A stretch of 5,846 nucleotides of DNA from DAOTVD01 sp034437075 (GTDB lineage: Bacteria > Chloroflexota > Anaerolineae > Aggregatilineales > J027): positions 1 to 5,846 of the forward strand of contig DAOTVD010000393.1 in NCBI GenBank assembly GCA_034437075.1, written 5' to 3'. Every line of letters begins with the position of its first letter. The stretch's first letter is position 1. Of the stretch, positions 1-5,846 are shown piece after piece. Below the pieces are notes generated by a model. The model ran no database searches. It had not been told where the DNA came from and saw nothing but the letters and a program-made list of their open reading frames with translations. The position numbers and the translations under genes are program-made.

Positions 1-423
1 GGTGAATTTTTTGATGGCGGTGTTCTATCGGTGGAGCGGCGCATTTCAGGTGATTCTGAAGAAATTGATATCCCCGGCGGTATTTTGTTGGATATGCCCG
101 TTGTGACCTTAATCAACCGTGGCACAGCCAGTGGTGCAGAGATTGTGGGTGGTGCTTTGCAAGATCGTGGTCGTAGTGTCCTGATTGGCCAGCAGACTTT
201 TGGGAAGGGGTCGATTCAGAGTATTTTCCCCTTGTCGGATGCCTCGTCTATTCATGTTACGGTGGCATTATGGTATACCCCCGATGGGACGGAGTTAGAA
301 ACCATGGGCCTAACCCCCGATATTCCTATGATCCCGGATGAGACTGGCCGGGATGTCGAACTTGGCGAGGCGATCCGCTATTTACGCGAAGAAGTAAACA
401 TGATGACAAATGAAGGGTCATAA
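1..423 (+). CDS. S41 family carboxyl-terminal processing peptidase, C-terminal part (5' end outside window)
   Basis: The reading frame is open from the first base, so this is the last 140 residues of a longer gene; no start is visible. The segment holds the S41 (Ctp/Prc/Tsp) catalytic core. The nucleophile lies in GTASGAE (Ser44 of the visible part, codon at 130) and the general base in TFGKG (Lys69), 25 residues later, followed by Gln73 four residues on. This Ser/Lys/Gln geometry matches that of the family. The WYTPDG and GLTPDI motifs typical of the end of the protease domain follow. The missing part should hold the N-terminal anchor or signal and the PDZ domain. By eye about half of the residues in the catalytic segment are identical to the next gene, so the two are tandem paralogs. 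The stop is 5 bases before the next start, implying co-transcription. Expected to act on the outer face of the membrane; its substrate is unknown. Confidence 0.93.
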   Translation, partial: GEFFDGGVLSVERRISGDSEEIDIPGGILLDMPVVTLINRGTASGAEIVGGALQDRGRSVLIGQQTFGKGSIQSIFPLSDASSIHVTVALWYTPDGTELETMGLTPDIPMIPDETGRDVELGEAIRYLREEVNMMTNEGS

Positions 424-428
424 CGATT

Positions 429-1682
429 ATGGCGACGAAACACGACTTTGTGTTCCGCACAGAAGATGCGAATCAGGCCGCGACCACACGCCGCGCACAA
501 ACTGGTGCCAATGCGCTAGTCTACATGGCTGTCGTATTGTTGGTTATGGTGACGGCCTTTTTGATGGGTGTGATGTATGAACGCGAAGCAAGCCCATCGC
601 AATCGGAAGATTTGGCCACTTTCTGGCAAGCTTGGGACATTCTCGAAGATGATTTTTATGGTGATTTGCCGGCTGCTGAGGAGCGACGGTATGGCGCTAT
701 AGAGGGTTTGGTTAATTCTTTGGAAGACCCCTTTACCACGTTTGCGCCCCCCGAAGTTGCAGAAGTCCGCCGACAACAAATTGATGGTCATTTTGGCGGT
801 GTGGGGATTGTCATTCGCGCGACGGAAGATTTCCGCGTGGTGGTGGTCAGTGTTATTCCGGAAAATCCGGCAGCCGAAGCGGGTATCGAACCGGGCGATA
901 TTTTTATGTCTGTGGATGGCCAGAATGTCGAAAACTTGGGCACGGACGGAATTGCCAATTTGGTGCGCGGTGAGATAGGCACCGAGGTCGAATTAACGAT
1001 GTACCGGCCTGAGCAGGACGAAACGTATACGGTGATGGTGGAGCGCGCGATTATCGAGACGCCCACGGTGTTTTCAGAGGTCATAGCTGGCAATATCGGC
1101 TATGTTCAACTCTCTAGTTTTAGCGGTGTTGCATTATCTCAGATGGAAGAACATTTGGATACTTTGGCCGATGAAGACATCGAGGGATTAATTCTGGATT
1201 TGCGCGGTAACGGTGGAGGTCTGCTCGATCAAGCCATCGACATCGCGGATTTGTTCTTGGCAGATGGGACGATCTTGATCCAACGCAGTAGCGATGGCAC
1301 GCGCCAGACCTTTGAGTCTACCACGGGTGGCCCGGCAGAAGCCTTGCCGATGGTGGTGTTAACCGATGGCACAACGGCTAGCGCCGCAGAAGTGGTGGCT
1401 GGGGCTTTGCAAGATCGGGAGCGCGCGGCGTTGATCGGCCAACCTACATTTGGCAAGGGCGTTGTGCAGTTGGTGTATAATTTAGCGGATGGGTCGCAAT
1501 TGCGTGTTACATCATCGGCCTGGTATACCCCCAGCGACCGCGCTATTCACCTGAATGGGCTAGACCCGGATGTTGCGCTCCAACAGCAATTCGATACCCA
1601 GGGCAACGATTTAGCACGCCAAGCTGGGATTGCGTATTTACACAACCAGGGCGTGCCAGATATGGAAACAGAGGATGAGTGA
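429..1682 (+). CDS. Membrane-anchored S41 family C-terminal processing peptidase with PDZ domain
   Basis: Complete 417-residue serine protease of the CtpA/CtpB/Prc family, which cleaves proteins near their C-termini outside the cytoplasm. Residues 1-28 are a polar N-terminus with Arg21-Arg22, followed by one hydrophobic segment (about 29-49) with no lipobox or clear cleavage site, so it is probably an uncleaved N-in anchor. A helical region (60-115) precedes a PDZ domain (about 118-205) with FGGVGIVI and a PAAEAGIEPGDIF motif. The protease core follows, with LDLRGNGGG (256-264), Ser318 in TTASAAE, Lys343 in TFGKG and Gln347. The spacings (25 and 4) match the Ser/Lys/Gln triad known in CtpB, so the enzyme looks active. 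The ATG has AAGGG at 413-417, 11 bases upstream. The gene is preceded by a paralog at 5 bases and overlaps smpB by 8 bases. The exact subfamily and substrate cannot be told from sequence. Confidence 0.96.
   Translation: MATKHDFVFRTEDANQAATTRRAQTGANALVYMAVVLLVMVTAFLMGVMYEREASPSQSEDLATFWQAWDILEDDFYGDLPAAEERRYGAIEGLVNSLEDPFTTFAPPEVAEVRRQQIDGHFGGVGIVIRATEDFRVVVVSVIPENPAAEAGIEPGDIFMSVDGQNVENLGTDGIANLVRGEIGTEVELTMYRPEQDETYTVMVERAIIETPTVFSEVIAGNIGYVQLSSFSGVALSQMEEHLDTLADEDIEGLILDLRGNGGGLLDQAIDIADLFLADGTILIQRSSDGTRQTFESTTGGPAEALPMVVLTDGTTASAAEVVAGALQDRERAALIGQPTFGKGVVQLVYNLADGSQLRVTSSAWYTPSDRAIHLNGLDPDVALQQQFDTQGNDLARQAGIAYLHNQGVPDMETEDE
1664..1668 (+). promoter_or_regulatory. Ribosome binding site that supports the smpB start
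   Basis: GGAAA lies 6 bases before the ATG at 1675, inside the end of the S41 gene. It supports choosing 1675 over the in-frame TTG at 1630, which would add 15 residues that do not look like the SmpB N-terminus. The S41 stop at 1680-1682 lies just inside smpB, so translational coupling is likely. Confidence 0.5.
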
Positions 1683-2136
1683 ACAAATCAAGATCGTGGC
1701 GCGCAATCGTAAAGCGCGCCATGATTACGAGATTCTCGACACATATGAAGCTGGTATGGTGTTGATGGGATCAGAAATCAAGTCGATCCGTGCTGGGCGG
1801 GTCAACATGGCTGAAGGCTATGTGCAACATAAGGCTGGCGAAATGTGGTTGGTCAATGCCCACATTTCGCCCTATGAAGAAGCAGGTGTGTATGGCCATG
1901 AGCCCTTGCGGGCACGTAAGTTGTTGTTGCATCGCAAAGAGATCGAAGAACTTCATGATGCGATACGCATTAAGGGCTTTACGCTCGTGCCTTTGCAGCT
2001 TCATCTGCGTAATGGGCGCGCTAAGCTAGAGGTGGCGGTAGCCCGAGGCAAGAAAAAATATGATAAACGCGAAACACTACGCCGCAAGGACGCGCAACGG
2101 CAAATGGACCGCGCGCTGAAAGAGCGTTCTCGTTGA
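1675..2136 (+). CDS. smpB: SsrA-binding protein SmpB
   Basis: SmpB binds tmRNA (ssrA) and delivers it to stalled ribosomes for trans-translation, where the incomplete protein receives a C-terminal degradation tag. The 153-residue product has the usual family length and all main landmarks: the basic N-terminus with ARNRKARHDYEI (9-20), the GSEIKSIRAGR signature (32-42) of the OB-fold core, HEPLRARKLLLH (75-86), and the basic C-terminal tail beginning ARGKKKYDKRE (123-133), which inserts into the empty mRNA channel of the ribosome. Tyr129 stands where E. coli has His136; many bacteria have Tyr here. The start overlaps the S41 stop by 8 bases (ATGAGTGA arrangement), and the stop overlaps the next start by 4 bases, so the gene sits in the middle of an operon. 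The tmRNA gene itself is not in the window. Confidence 0.98.
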   Translation: MSEQIKIVARNRKARHDYEILDTYEAGMVLMGSEIKSIRAGRVNMAEGYVQHKAGEMWLVNAHISPYEEAGVYGHEPLRARKLLLHRKEIEELHDAIRIKGFTLVPLQLHLRNGRAKLEVAVARGKKKYDKRETLRRKDAQRQMDRALKERSR

Positions 2137-2924
2137 CAAGTGTTTGGGGGTCGTTACAAGCGATCAACCAGCGCCCTTGGCACGAAAAGCAGGCAATTTA
2201 CGCGCAGCTTATTCCAGATTGGGTGTTTACGCGGTTTCATATTGATCGACAACATCTGACTCAGGACGGCGTTAGTGTGGTTTCGATGCATTGCCCGGCG
2301 GGGTCTCGCGCGCTAGAGATGAGTGTATACCACATGCCGGGGGCCGATGATCCGTTGTTGTATATCAACATGATCGACACATTCAACTTTCAATTGTTGG
2401 TGCTGTTGGTTATGATCAACGACCCCGGTTCGCCACGTTATCATATTGACCGGGATATGACGGGTGATGACACGGTATTTGGCACGCGGACACGCAATAT
2501 ATCCGAAGAGATAAAAGCGAAGGAAGCGGGCTTGGCGCCTGGGCAAGTACGGCACGGATTGCGCGCTTTCAAGACGGCGGTACCGGTGTTTGAAGCATTT
2601 GTGTCACAAATGGGCCACGCGTTGTTTCTTATTGAGCCCTTGGCGTATCATAATGCGGTTGTGTTCGAGCGTTATGGTTTTGCGTACACCCATGGTTTGA
2701 AAGAAATGCAACGTATTCACGAAGGGTTTCAACCTGGGGGCGTGTTTCACGCGCAGTTAACGCCAGACAATCCGTTTCGGCAGCCGGAAGCCTGGCAAAC
2801 GATACGCGGGCGTTCTTGGGCGATACATGATGGCATTTTGGGTCATCCGTATACCGGGTTTCAGATGTACAAACGTCTGGGGCATCATGCGCATGTCAAT
2901 ACATTTCCTGATGGACGCTGGTAA
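2133..2924 (+). CDS. Conserved-looking hypothetical protein, 263 residues, function unknown
   Basis: I do not recognise a named family. The frame is open for 263 residues from a TTG start that overlaps the smpB stop (TTGA); no ATG occurs in frame until Met52, and no strong Shine-Dalgarno is present (GAAAGAG at 2118-2124 is the best candidate), so translation is probably coupled to smpB. The product is soluble except for one short hydrophobic run (about 87-95), and is rich in aromatics and histidine (17 His). Two similar HIDR segments occur, RFHIDRQHL (34-42) and RYHIDRDMT (102-110). A segment at 172-185 ending in NAVVFERYGFAY recalls the end of acetyltransferase (GNAT) folds, where a helix is followed by a YGF strand, but the rest does not give an acetyl-CoA binding motif. 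The position in the operon suggests a housekeeping rather than accessory role. The coding call is secure; function is not. Confidence 0.85.
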   Translation: MTSVWGSLQAINQRPWHEKQAIYAQLIPDWVFTRFHIDRQHLTQDGVSVVSMHCPAGSRALEMSVYHMPGADDPLLYINMIDTFNFQLLVLLVMINDPGSPRYHIDRDMTGDDTVFGTRTRNISEEIKAKEAGLAPGQVRHGLRAFKTAVPVFEAFVSQMGHALFLIEPLAYHNAVVFERYGFAYTHGLKEMQRIHEGFQPGGVFHAQLTPDNPFRQPEAWQTIRGRSWAIHDGILGHPYTGFQMYKRLGHHAHVNTFPDGRW

Positions 2925-2928
2925 AGTG

Positions 2929-2957
2929 TTCTCCACGTAGACAAAAATTTTAATAAT
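2929..2957 (+). promoter_or_regulatory. Weak sigma-70-like promoter candidate for the STAND-like gene
   Basis: The 62-base gap after the operon is markedly AT-rich. It offers AATAAT (2952-2957, five of six matches to TATAAT) at 17 bases from TTCTCC (2929-2934, only three of six matches to TTGACA). A start near 2964 would leave a leader of about 23 bases. A short inverted repeat, ATCAA at 2956-2960 and TTGAT at 2968-2972, overlaps the predicted start and could be an operator, but arms of 5 bases are easily found by chance in AT-rich DNA. Confidence 0.3.
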
Positions 2958-2986
2958 CAAGCCTAATTTGATACAGTTTACGTATT

Positions 2987-5356
2987 ATGCGCCCGTATAT
3001 TGATTCCGATTCTGTCCTCTTGGCCTTAGAGCATATCGCCCGTGCCGAATTACTGCCGCGTCATCATGTGTTTTATTCATTGTTTTTGGTGCGCGCGCGC
3101 TTACAATCTCCAGAACATCTGGATGGCGAATATGCGTCGTTGTTCAGCATTGCAGAACTCTTGCGGGAGATTGTGCTGGATAAGCTAGGCGTTTGGCGCG
3201 AAACAGACGACGATATAACAGAGACATTACGTTATGATTTCACGGTTAATGAACCGCATACTACGGCCTATGCAATCATTTACTATCTCTATTTGCGCTC
3301 AGACCTAGGGCTAAGCATTGACCAACTTGGCGATCTCGTTGGGCTCGTGTCACGCAGTATTCGTCGGCGGCGATTACAAGCCGCTGATTTGCTTACAATG
3401 GACATTATTGAGCGCGAGACGCGGCTACGCCGTCAGCATTTGAATGCTGTATTGGCCAGTCGCATTCCGGTGTATCAACCGCCCCAGCTATACGGACGGC
3501 AGGCGCTTTTGACTGATCTGCTGGAAACCCTGGCCCAAACTGGGACGCTTATGCTGGTGGGCATGCCAGGGATTGGGAAGCGCACGCTAGGGGCGGCCAT
3601 GGCGCGGTGGTTGCTTCCGCAGTATGACAATTTTTTCTGGATTAGCCTGAACGCAGGCCAGAGCATCCTCCAACAGATCAGCAGCGTGCTAGAGGGATTG
3701 CCTGGCACGTTGCATGAGCGTCAATCCACCTTGCCGAGTTATTTTCAGTTGCAGCGCGTGCTATTGGTTTTGCAAGCGCCTAGCGAGCGCCATATTCAAG
3801 AATTACGAGAAGCTGGTTGGTTGAATGATGCCACTTTGATCCTCATCAGCACGGAGTTTTTTTCAGATTGGGCTGGTGCTACCTACCGTATCCCTGAAAT
3901 GGACCAAGGCGCGGCTCAAGACCTGTTCGACGCCTATCGAGGCGATTTGCCCGCCGGGTTATTTGATAAAGCGTATCATCACCTGGGGGGTAACCCCGGC
4001 GCATTGTTGGAATATCTGAATATTCATCGTTTAACGCGGCCTGGGGGCCAATTGGCGCGGATGACCCTATTTCAGCATTTCCGCGATGTGGTGTATCCTG
4101 CGCTGGCTTTGCCGCACAAGCAGGTTTGGATGGTGGCGTGCTTATTGGAGCCGCAGCCGATTTCGGAGAATTGGGTTGCGCTGATTGCGCCAAACCATGT
4201 TAGGGCGCTGGCAGACCTAGCCGCTAAAGATGTGCTGCGTCGTATTGATTCAACTGAGACGGTTTATCGCCTGAGTGATGCCGCCCGATCTTTTATGAAC
4301 GATGAATTACAGCAACTCATGTTTCAGGCTGAAAGCGTTAAGGGTCATTTAGATGCCTTTGCGGCGTTGGATGTTCCCGTGTCGGAACGCGGCAGAAATG
4401 CGCAACATCTCATCCATATGTTATTGCAAGGGATGCTGAATTTACTGTCTTATGATGTGCAAGAACAGATCATCTGGGGCCAGCTTTCAGAAGAAATACC
4501 GTTTATGGGCTTGTGGGATCAGTGGTCACAGTTCATCGCGCAATGTGAAATAGACGTTGAACAGACTCAGGACTATGGGCAGTTATGGCGTTTACTGTTT
4601 GAGAAGGCCCGGCTTGCGCGCTGGTTTGGTCAGTTAGCAGATAGCCAGAATCAGATGCAGCATGTTATTCGTCATGCTGGCGAAACCGGCAATTTTTATT
4701 TATACGGGCGCGGTTTGCTTGAACTAGCTCGGTTGTATGCCCAACGTGAAGCTTGGAGTATTGCACGTTCAGCCGCGCATGATGCTTTACCCCACTTGCG
4801 CAACGCTGCGGAGCGTAAGTCAGCAGAATTGGTCATTCTGCGCGCACGGATTGCGCTGGGTGAATCCACGGGGATTGATGAATACCTGAGTTCGTTTCGG
4901 GTAGATTGGCCAGCCGAAGCCATCTCGGCTGCTGAAATCGCCCTATTGGCTGGGTTCCCTGCGCGAGCGCAGACCTACGCACAACGGGCTATCGATGCAT
5001 GCCCGCTGGAAAGCGCGCTCTTGGGTCGTTCTTATGCCACACTGGCACGGGCGTACTTTGAAAATGGGCAAATAGATGAAGCCCGGGATGCGCAACAACG
5101 CGCGATCAATATTTTGTCTATGACCACCGATTTAATTGGGCTAGCACGCGCCTATAATAACCTAGGCGTTATTTTCTACGAGCTATCGCGCGATGATCAG
5201 GCAAGTATTAGTCGTCAGCAGAATAAAGCGCGTAAAGCTTGGGAAAAAGCGCAGCAAATCCTCTTGTCGCTTCAAGATGCTACGGCCTTGCAAGTGATCC
5301 GAACCAATCTTAGTATGCTTGGCGGCAAGGCGTCACAGAAAGCACAATCTATTTGA
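2987..5356 (+). CDS. STAND/NB-ARC-like P-loop protein with C-terminal TPR repeats, probable degenerate NTPase
   Basis: A 789-residue multidomain protein. Residues 1-160 are helical; LSIDQLGDLVGLVSRSIRRR (109-128) looks like a helix-turn-helix with a basic recognition helix. LYGRQALL (168-175) opens the NTPase domain in the way usual for STAND proteins. A P-loop, GMPGIGKRT (192-200), a Walker B-like strand VLLVLQAP (258-265), a sensor-like strand LILISTE (284-290) and a GGNPGALL motif (334-341, the family's GxP) follow in the expected order. Key residues differ: Arg199 replaces the Ser/Thr after the P-loop lysine, Gln263-Ala264 replace the Walker B acids, and Glu290 replaces the usual Arg of the TTR motif. 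Nucleotide binding may persist but hydrolysis is doubtful. From about 440 to the end the protein is helical, with TPR-like pairs at about 570-605, 679-712 and 716-765. STAND proteins act as switches in signalling, transcription or defence; the partner here is unknown. No clear Shine-Dalgarno precedes the ATG. Confidence 0.85.
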   Translation: MRPYIDSDSVLLALEHIARAELLPRHHVFYSLFLVRARLQSPEHLDGEYASLFSIAELLREIVLDKLGVWRETDDDITETLRYDFTVNEPHTTAYAIIYYLYLRSDLGLSIDQLGDLVGLVSRSIRRRRLQAADLLTMDIIERETRLRRQHLNAVLASRIPVYQPPQLYGRQALLTDLLETLAQTGTLMLVGMPGIGKRTLGAAMARWLLPQYDNFFWISLNAGQSILQQISSVLEGLPGTLHERQSTLPSYFQLQRVLLVLQAPSERHIQELREAGWLNDATLILISTEFFSDWAGATYRIPEMDQGAAQDLFDAYRGDLPAGLFDKAYHHLGGNPGALLEYLNIHRLTRPGGQLARMTLFQHFRDVVYPALALPHKQVWMVACLLEPQPISENWVALIAPNHVRALADLAAKDVLRRIDSTETVYRLSDAARSFMNDELQQLMFQAESVKGHLDAFAALDVPVSERGRNAQHLIHMLLQGMLNLLSYDVQEQIIWGQLSEEIPFMGLWDQWSQFIAQCEIDVEQTQDYGQLWRLLFEKARLARWFGQLADSQNQMQHVIRHAGETGNFYLYGRGLLELARLYAQREAWSIARSAAHDALPHLRNAAERKSAELVILRARIALGESTGIDEYLSSFRVDWPAEAISAAEIALLAGFPARAQTYAQRAIDACPLESALLGRSYATLARAYFENGQIDEARDAQQRAINILSMTTDLIGLARAYNNLGVIFYELSRDDQASISRQQNKARKAWEKAQQILLSLQDATALQVIRTNLSMLGGKASQKAQSI

Positions 5357-5382
5357 CGCGCGCTAGCGGGTTAGGCTATCCT
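5353..5382 (+). promoter_or_regulatory. Putative promoter of the tRNA-Arg gene
   Basis: TTGACG (5353-5358, five of six to the -35 consensus) and TATCCT (5377-5382, four of six to the -10 consensus) are 18 bases apart. A start near 5389 would lie 8 bases before the tRNA, a normal layout for stable RNA genes. The -35 hexamer contains the stop codon of the preceding gene (5354-5356). The prediction rests on consensus matching only. Confidence 0.5.
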
Positions 5383-5396
5383 ACAAAGAAGGACAT

Positions 5397-5469
5397 GCCT
5401 TCTTAGCTCAGCGGATAGAGCAGTGGTCTTCGGAACCAAAGGTCGGGGGTTCGAATCCCTCAGGAGGCG
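5397..5469 (+). tRNA. tRNA-Arg (anticodon UCG)
   Basis: A 73-base cloverleaf can be folded by hand. Acceptor arms GCCTTCT and AGGAGGC pair over seven positions with one G-T pair. The D arm is GCTC/GAGC with an 8-base loop. The anticodon arm GTGGT/ACCAA encloses CTTCGGA, giving anticodon TCG at 5430-5432, which reads CGA and by wobble probably other CGN arginine codons. The variable loop is AGGTC, and the T arm GGGGG/CCCTC encloses TTCGAAT. The outermost anticodon-stem pair (G5423 with A5439) is a mismatch. The discriminator base is G5469. CCA is not encoded (TTT follows), so it must be added enzymatically. The gene lies 40 bases after the STAND-like gene and 53 bases before the integrase-like gene. 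Confidence 0.95.
5446..5469 (+). other. Possible attachment-site core at the 3' end of the tRNA gene
   Basis: Tyrosine recombinases commonly use the T arm and 3' acceptor arm of tRNA genes as attachment sites, and a recombinase gene begins 53 bases downstream. The tRNA is intact at this end, as expected when an element restores the gene on integration. No second copy of this segment was seen in the window, which fits an element extending beyond the right edge but is not evidence for one. Confidence 0.3.
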
Positions 5470-5505
5470 TTTCATTGCCTTTACATATTCATCCTCATCC
5501 TAGCC

Positions 5506-5512
5506 AAAGGAA
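5506..5512 (+). promoter_or_regulatory. Ribosome binding site of the recombinase gene
   Basis: AAAGGAA ends 10 bases before the ATG at 5523 and fixes the start of the last gene. It lies in the 53-base gap after the tRNA, in which no convincing separate promoter was seen. Confidence 0.6.
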
Positions 5513-5522
5513 CAGTTTACCG

Positions 5523-5846
5523 ATGCCACCACGTAAGAAACCTGTCGTTCCCGCGACCGAGAATAAGCCTGCTGTGCTATCCACGCGCGAAGGATACTTC
5601 AATTTTTCCATGGCGATTGCAGGCAAATCAACAGAAACCCAGCGTAAATACAGCGATTGGATACGCCATTTTTATTGTGAAGTGGTCGGCGTGCCTGCCG
5701 AGGATTTGACAGAATTGCCCATTACCCCCTTCCTCGAAGCGGTCAATCCCGCAACCGTCGAAGCTTGGTTAAGTAGTTATGCGGCTGGGGGCCATAGCAA
5801 AAGTGGTTTGGGGCAAGCCCGTGCCGCTGTGGTGTTTTTGGCGCGC
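5523..5846 (+). CDS. Tyrosine recombinase/phage integrase family protein, N-terminal part (3' end outside window)
   Basis: The frame stays open from ATG at 5523 to the window edge, giving 108 residues. After a basic, proline-rich leader (1-18) comes a helical segment that resembles the core-binding (SAM-like) domain found at the N-terminus of XerC/XerD and phage integrases. Its signs are STETQRKYSDWIRHFY (36-51), where a threonine-rich turn leads into a helix with Tyr and Trp, then VNPATVEAWLSSY (74-86), and a final helix GQARAAVVFLAR (97-108) that resembles the usual 'alxxfxxf' helix before the catalytic domain. The catalytic Arg-His-Arg-Tyr residues would lie downstream and cannot be checked, so activity is unknown. 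The position directly after a tRNA 3' end favours an integrase of a mobile element over a housekeeping Xer protein, but the latter remains possible. Confidence 0.72.
   Translation, partial: MPPRKKPVVPATENKPAVLSTREGYFNFSMAIAGKSTETQRKYSDWIRHFYCEVVGVPAEDLTELPITPFLEAVNPATVEAWLSSYAAGGHSKSGLGQARAAVVFLAR

Noticed and set aside
1630..1674. Upstream TTG start for smpB adding 15 residues
   Set aside because: The extra residues do not resemble any SmpB N-terminus, and the ATG at 1675 has a ribosome site and the typical stop-start overlap.
3879..4193. Open reading frames on the minus strand inside the STAND-like gene and similar ones elsewhere (for example 516-791, 788-1093, 2313-2555)
   Set aside because: Each lies wholly within a well-supported + strand gene, has no recognisable domain, and reflects codon-position bias of the real gene.
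2987..5356. Reading the STAND-like gene as a confirmed anti-phage defence gene
   Set aside because: No effector domain such as a nuclease, TIR or protease was seen, and it lies on the chromosomal side of the tRNA rather than within the supposed element.
5372..5383. Inverted repeat TAGG-CTAT-CCTA as a terminator of the STAND-like gene
   Set aside because: Four-pair stem without a T run; it overlaps the putative -10 element and is better explained by the promoter.
5422..5440. Shifted anticodon loop reading CGG (proline)
   Set aside because: It breaks the anticodon stem and loses the conserved T33; the TCG reading keeps four of five pairs and the standard CT-NNN-GA loop.
5465..5482. Hairpin AGGC/GCCT followed by TTT just after the tRNA, as a rho-independent terminator
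   Set aside because: The stem is only 4 pairs with an 8-base loop, uses tRNA acceptor bases, and is followed by too few T residues.
5489..5500. Tandem TCATCC repeat between the tRNA and the recombinase as an integrase arm site
   Set aside because: Two copies of six bases are too short to distinguish from chance.

Overview
The window is an ordinary bacterial chromosomal stretch, densely coded and almost entirely on the + strand. Roughly half of the bases look like G+C by eye. The combination of tandem S41 peptidases, smpB, a lineage-specific hypothetical protein and a large STAND-like/TPR protein suggests a Chloroflexota (Anaerolineae-like) genome. That is an impression from protein style and gene order, not a proof.

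Positions 1-2924 read as one tightly packed operon: the end of one S41 carboxyl-terminal processing protease, then a complete membrane-anchored S41 protease, smpB, and an uncharacterised 263-residue protein. The genes are separated by 5 bases, or overlap by 8 and 4 bases. The shared theme of the first three genes may be protein quality control. SmpB works with tmRNA to tag stalled nascent chains at the C-terminus, and S41 proteases act on protein C-termini, in some species including ssrA-tagged substrates.

An AT-rich gap of 62 bases (2925-2986) leads into a 789-residue protein with a possible N-terminal helix-turn-helix segment, a NB-ARC/STAND-like P-loop domain and a helical C-terminal half ending in TPRs. 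Several catalytic positions of its NTPase core are replaced, so it may be a non-hydrolysing STAND protein.

A tRNA-Arg(UCG) gene follows (5397-5469), with a plausible promoter overlapping the STAND stop codon. Just 53 bases after the tRNA begins a tyrosine-recombinase gene that runs off the right edge. A tRNA 3' end followed by an integrase-like gene is the classic left junction of an integrated element, so the window may end at the first gene of a genomic island. The other end lies outside the window. No CRISPR array, insertion sequence or rRNA was seen, and no gene-free stretch exceeds 62 bases.
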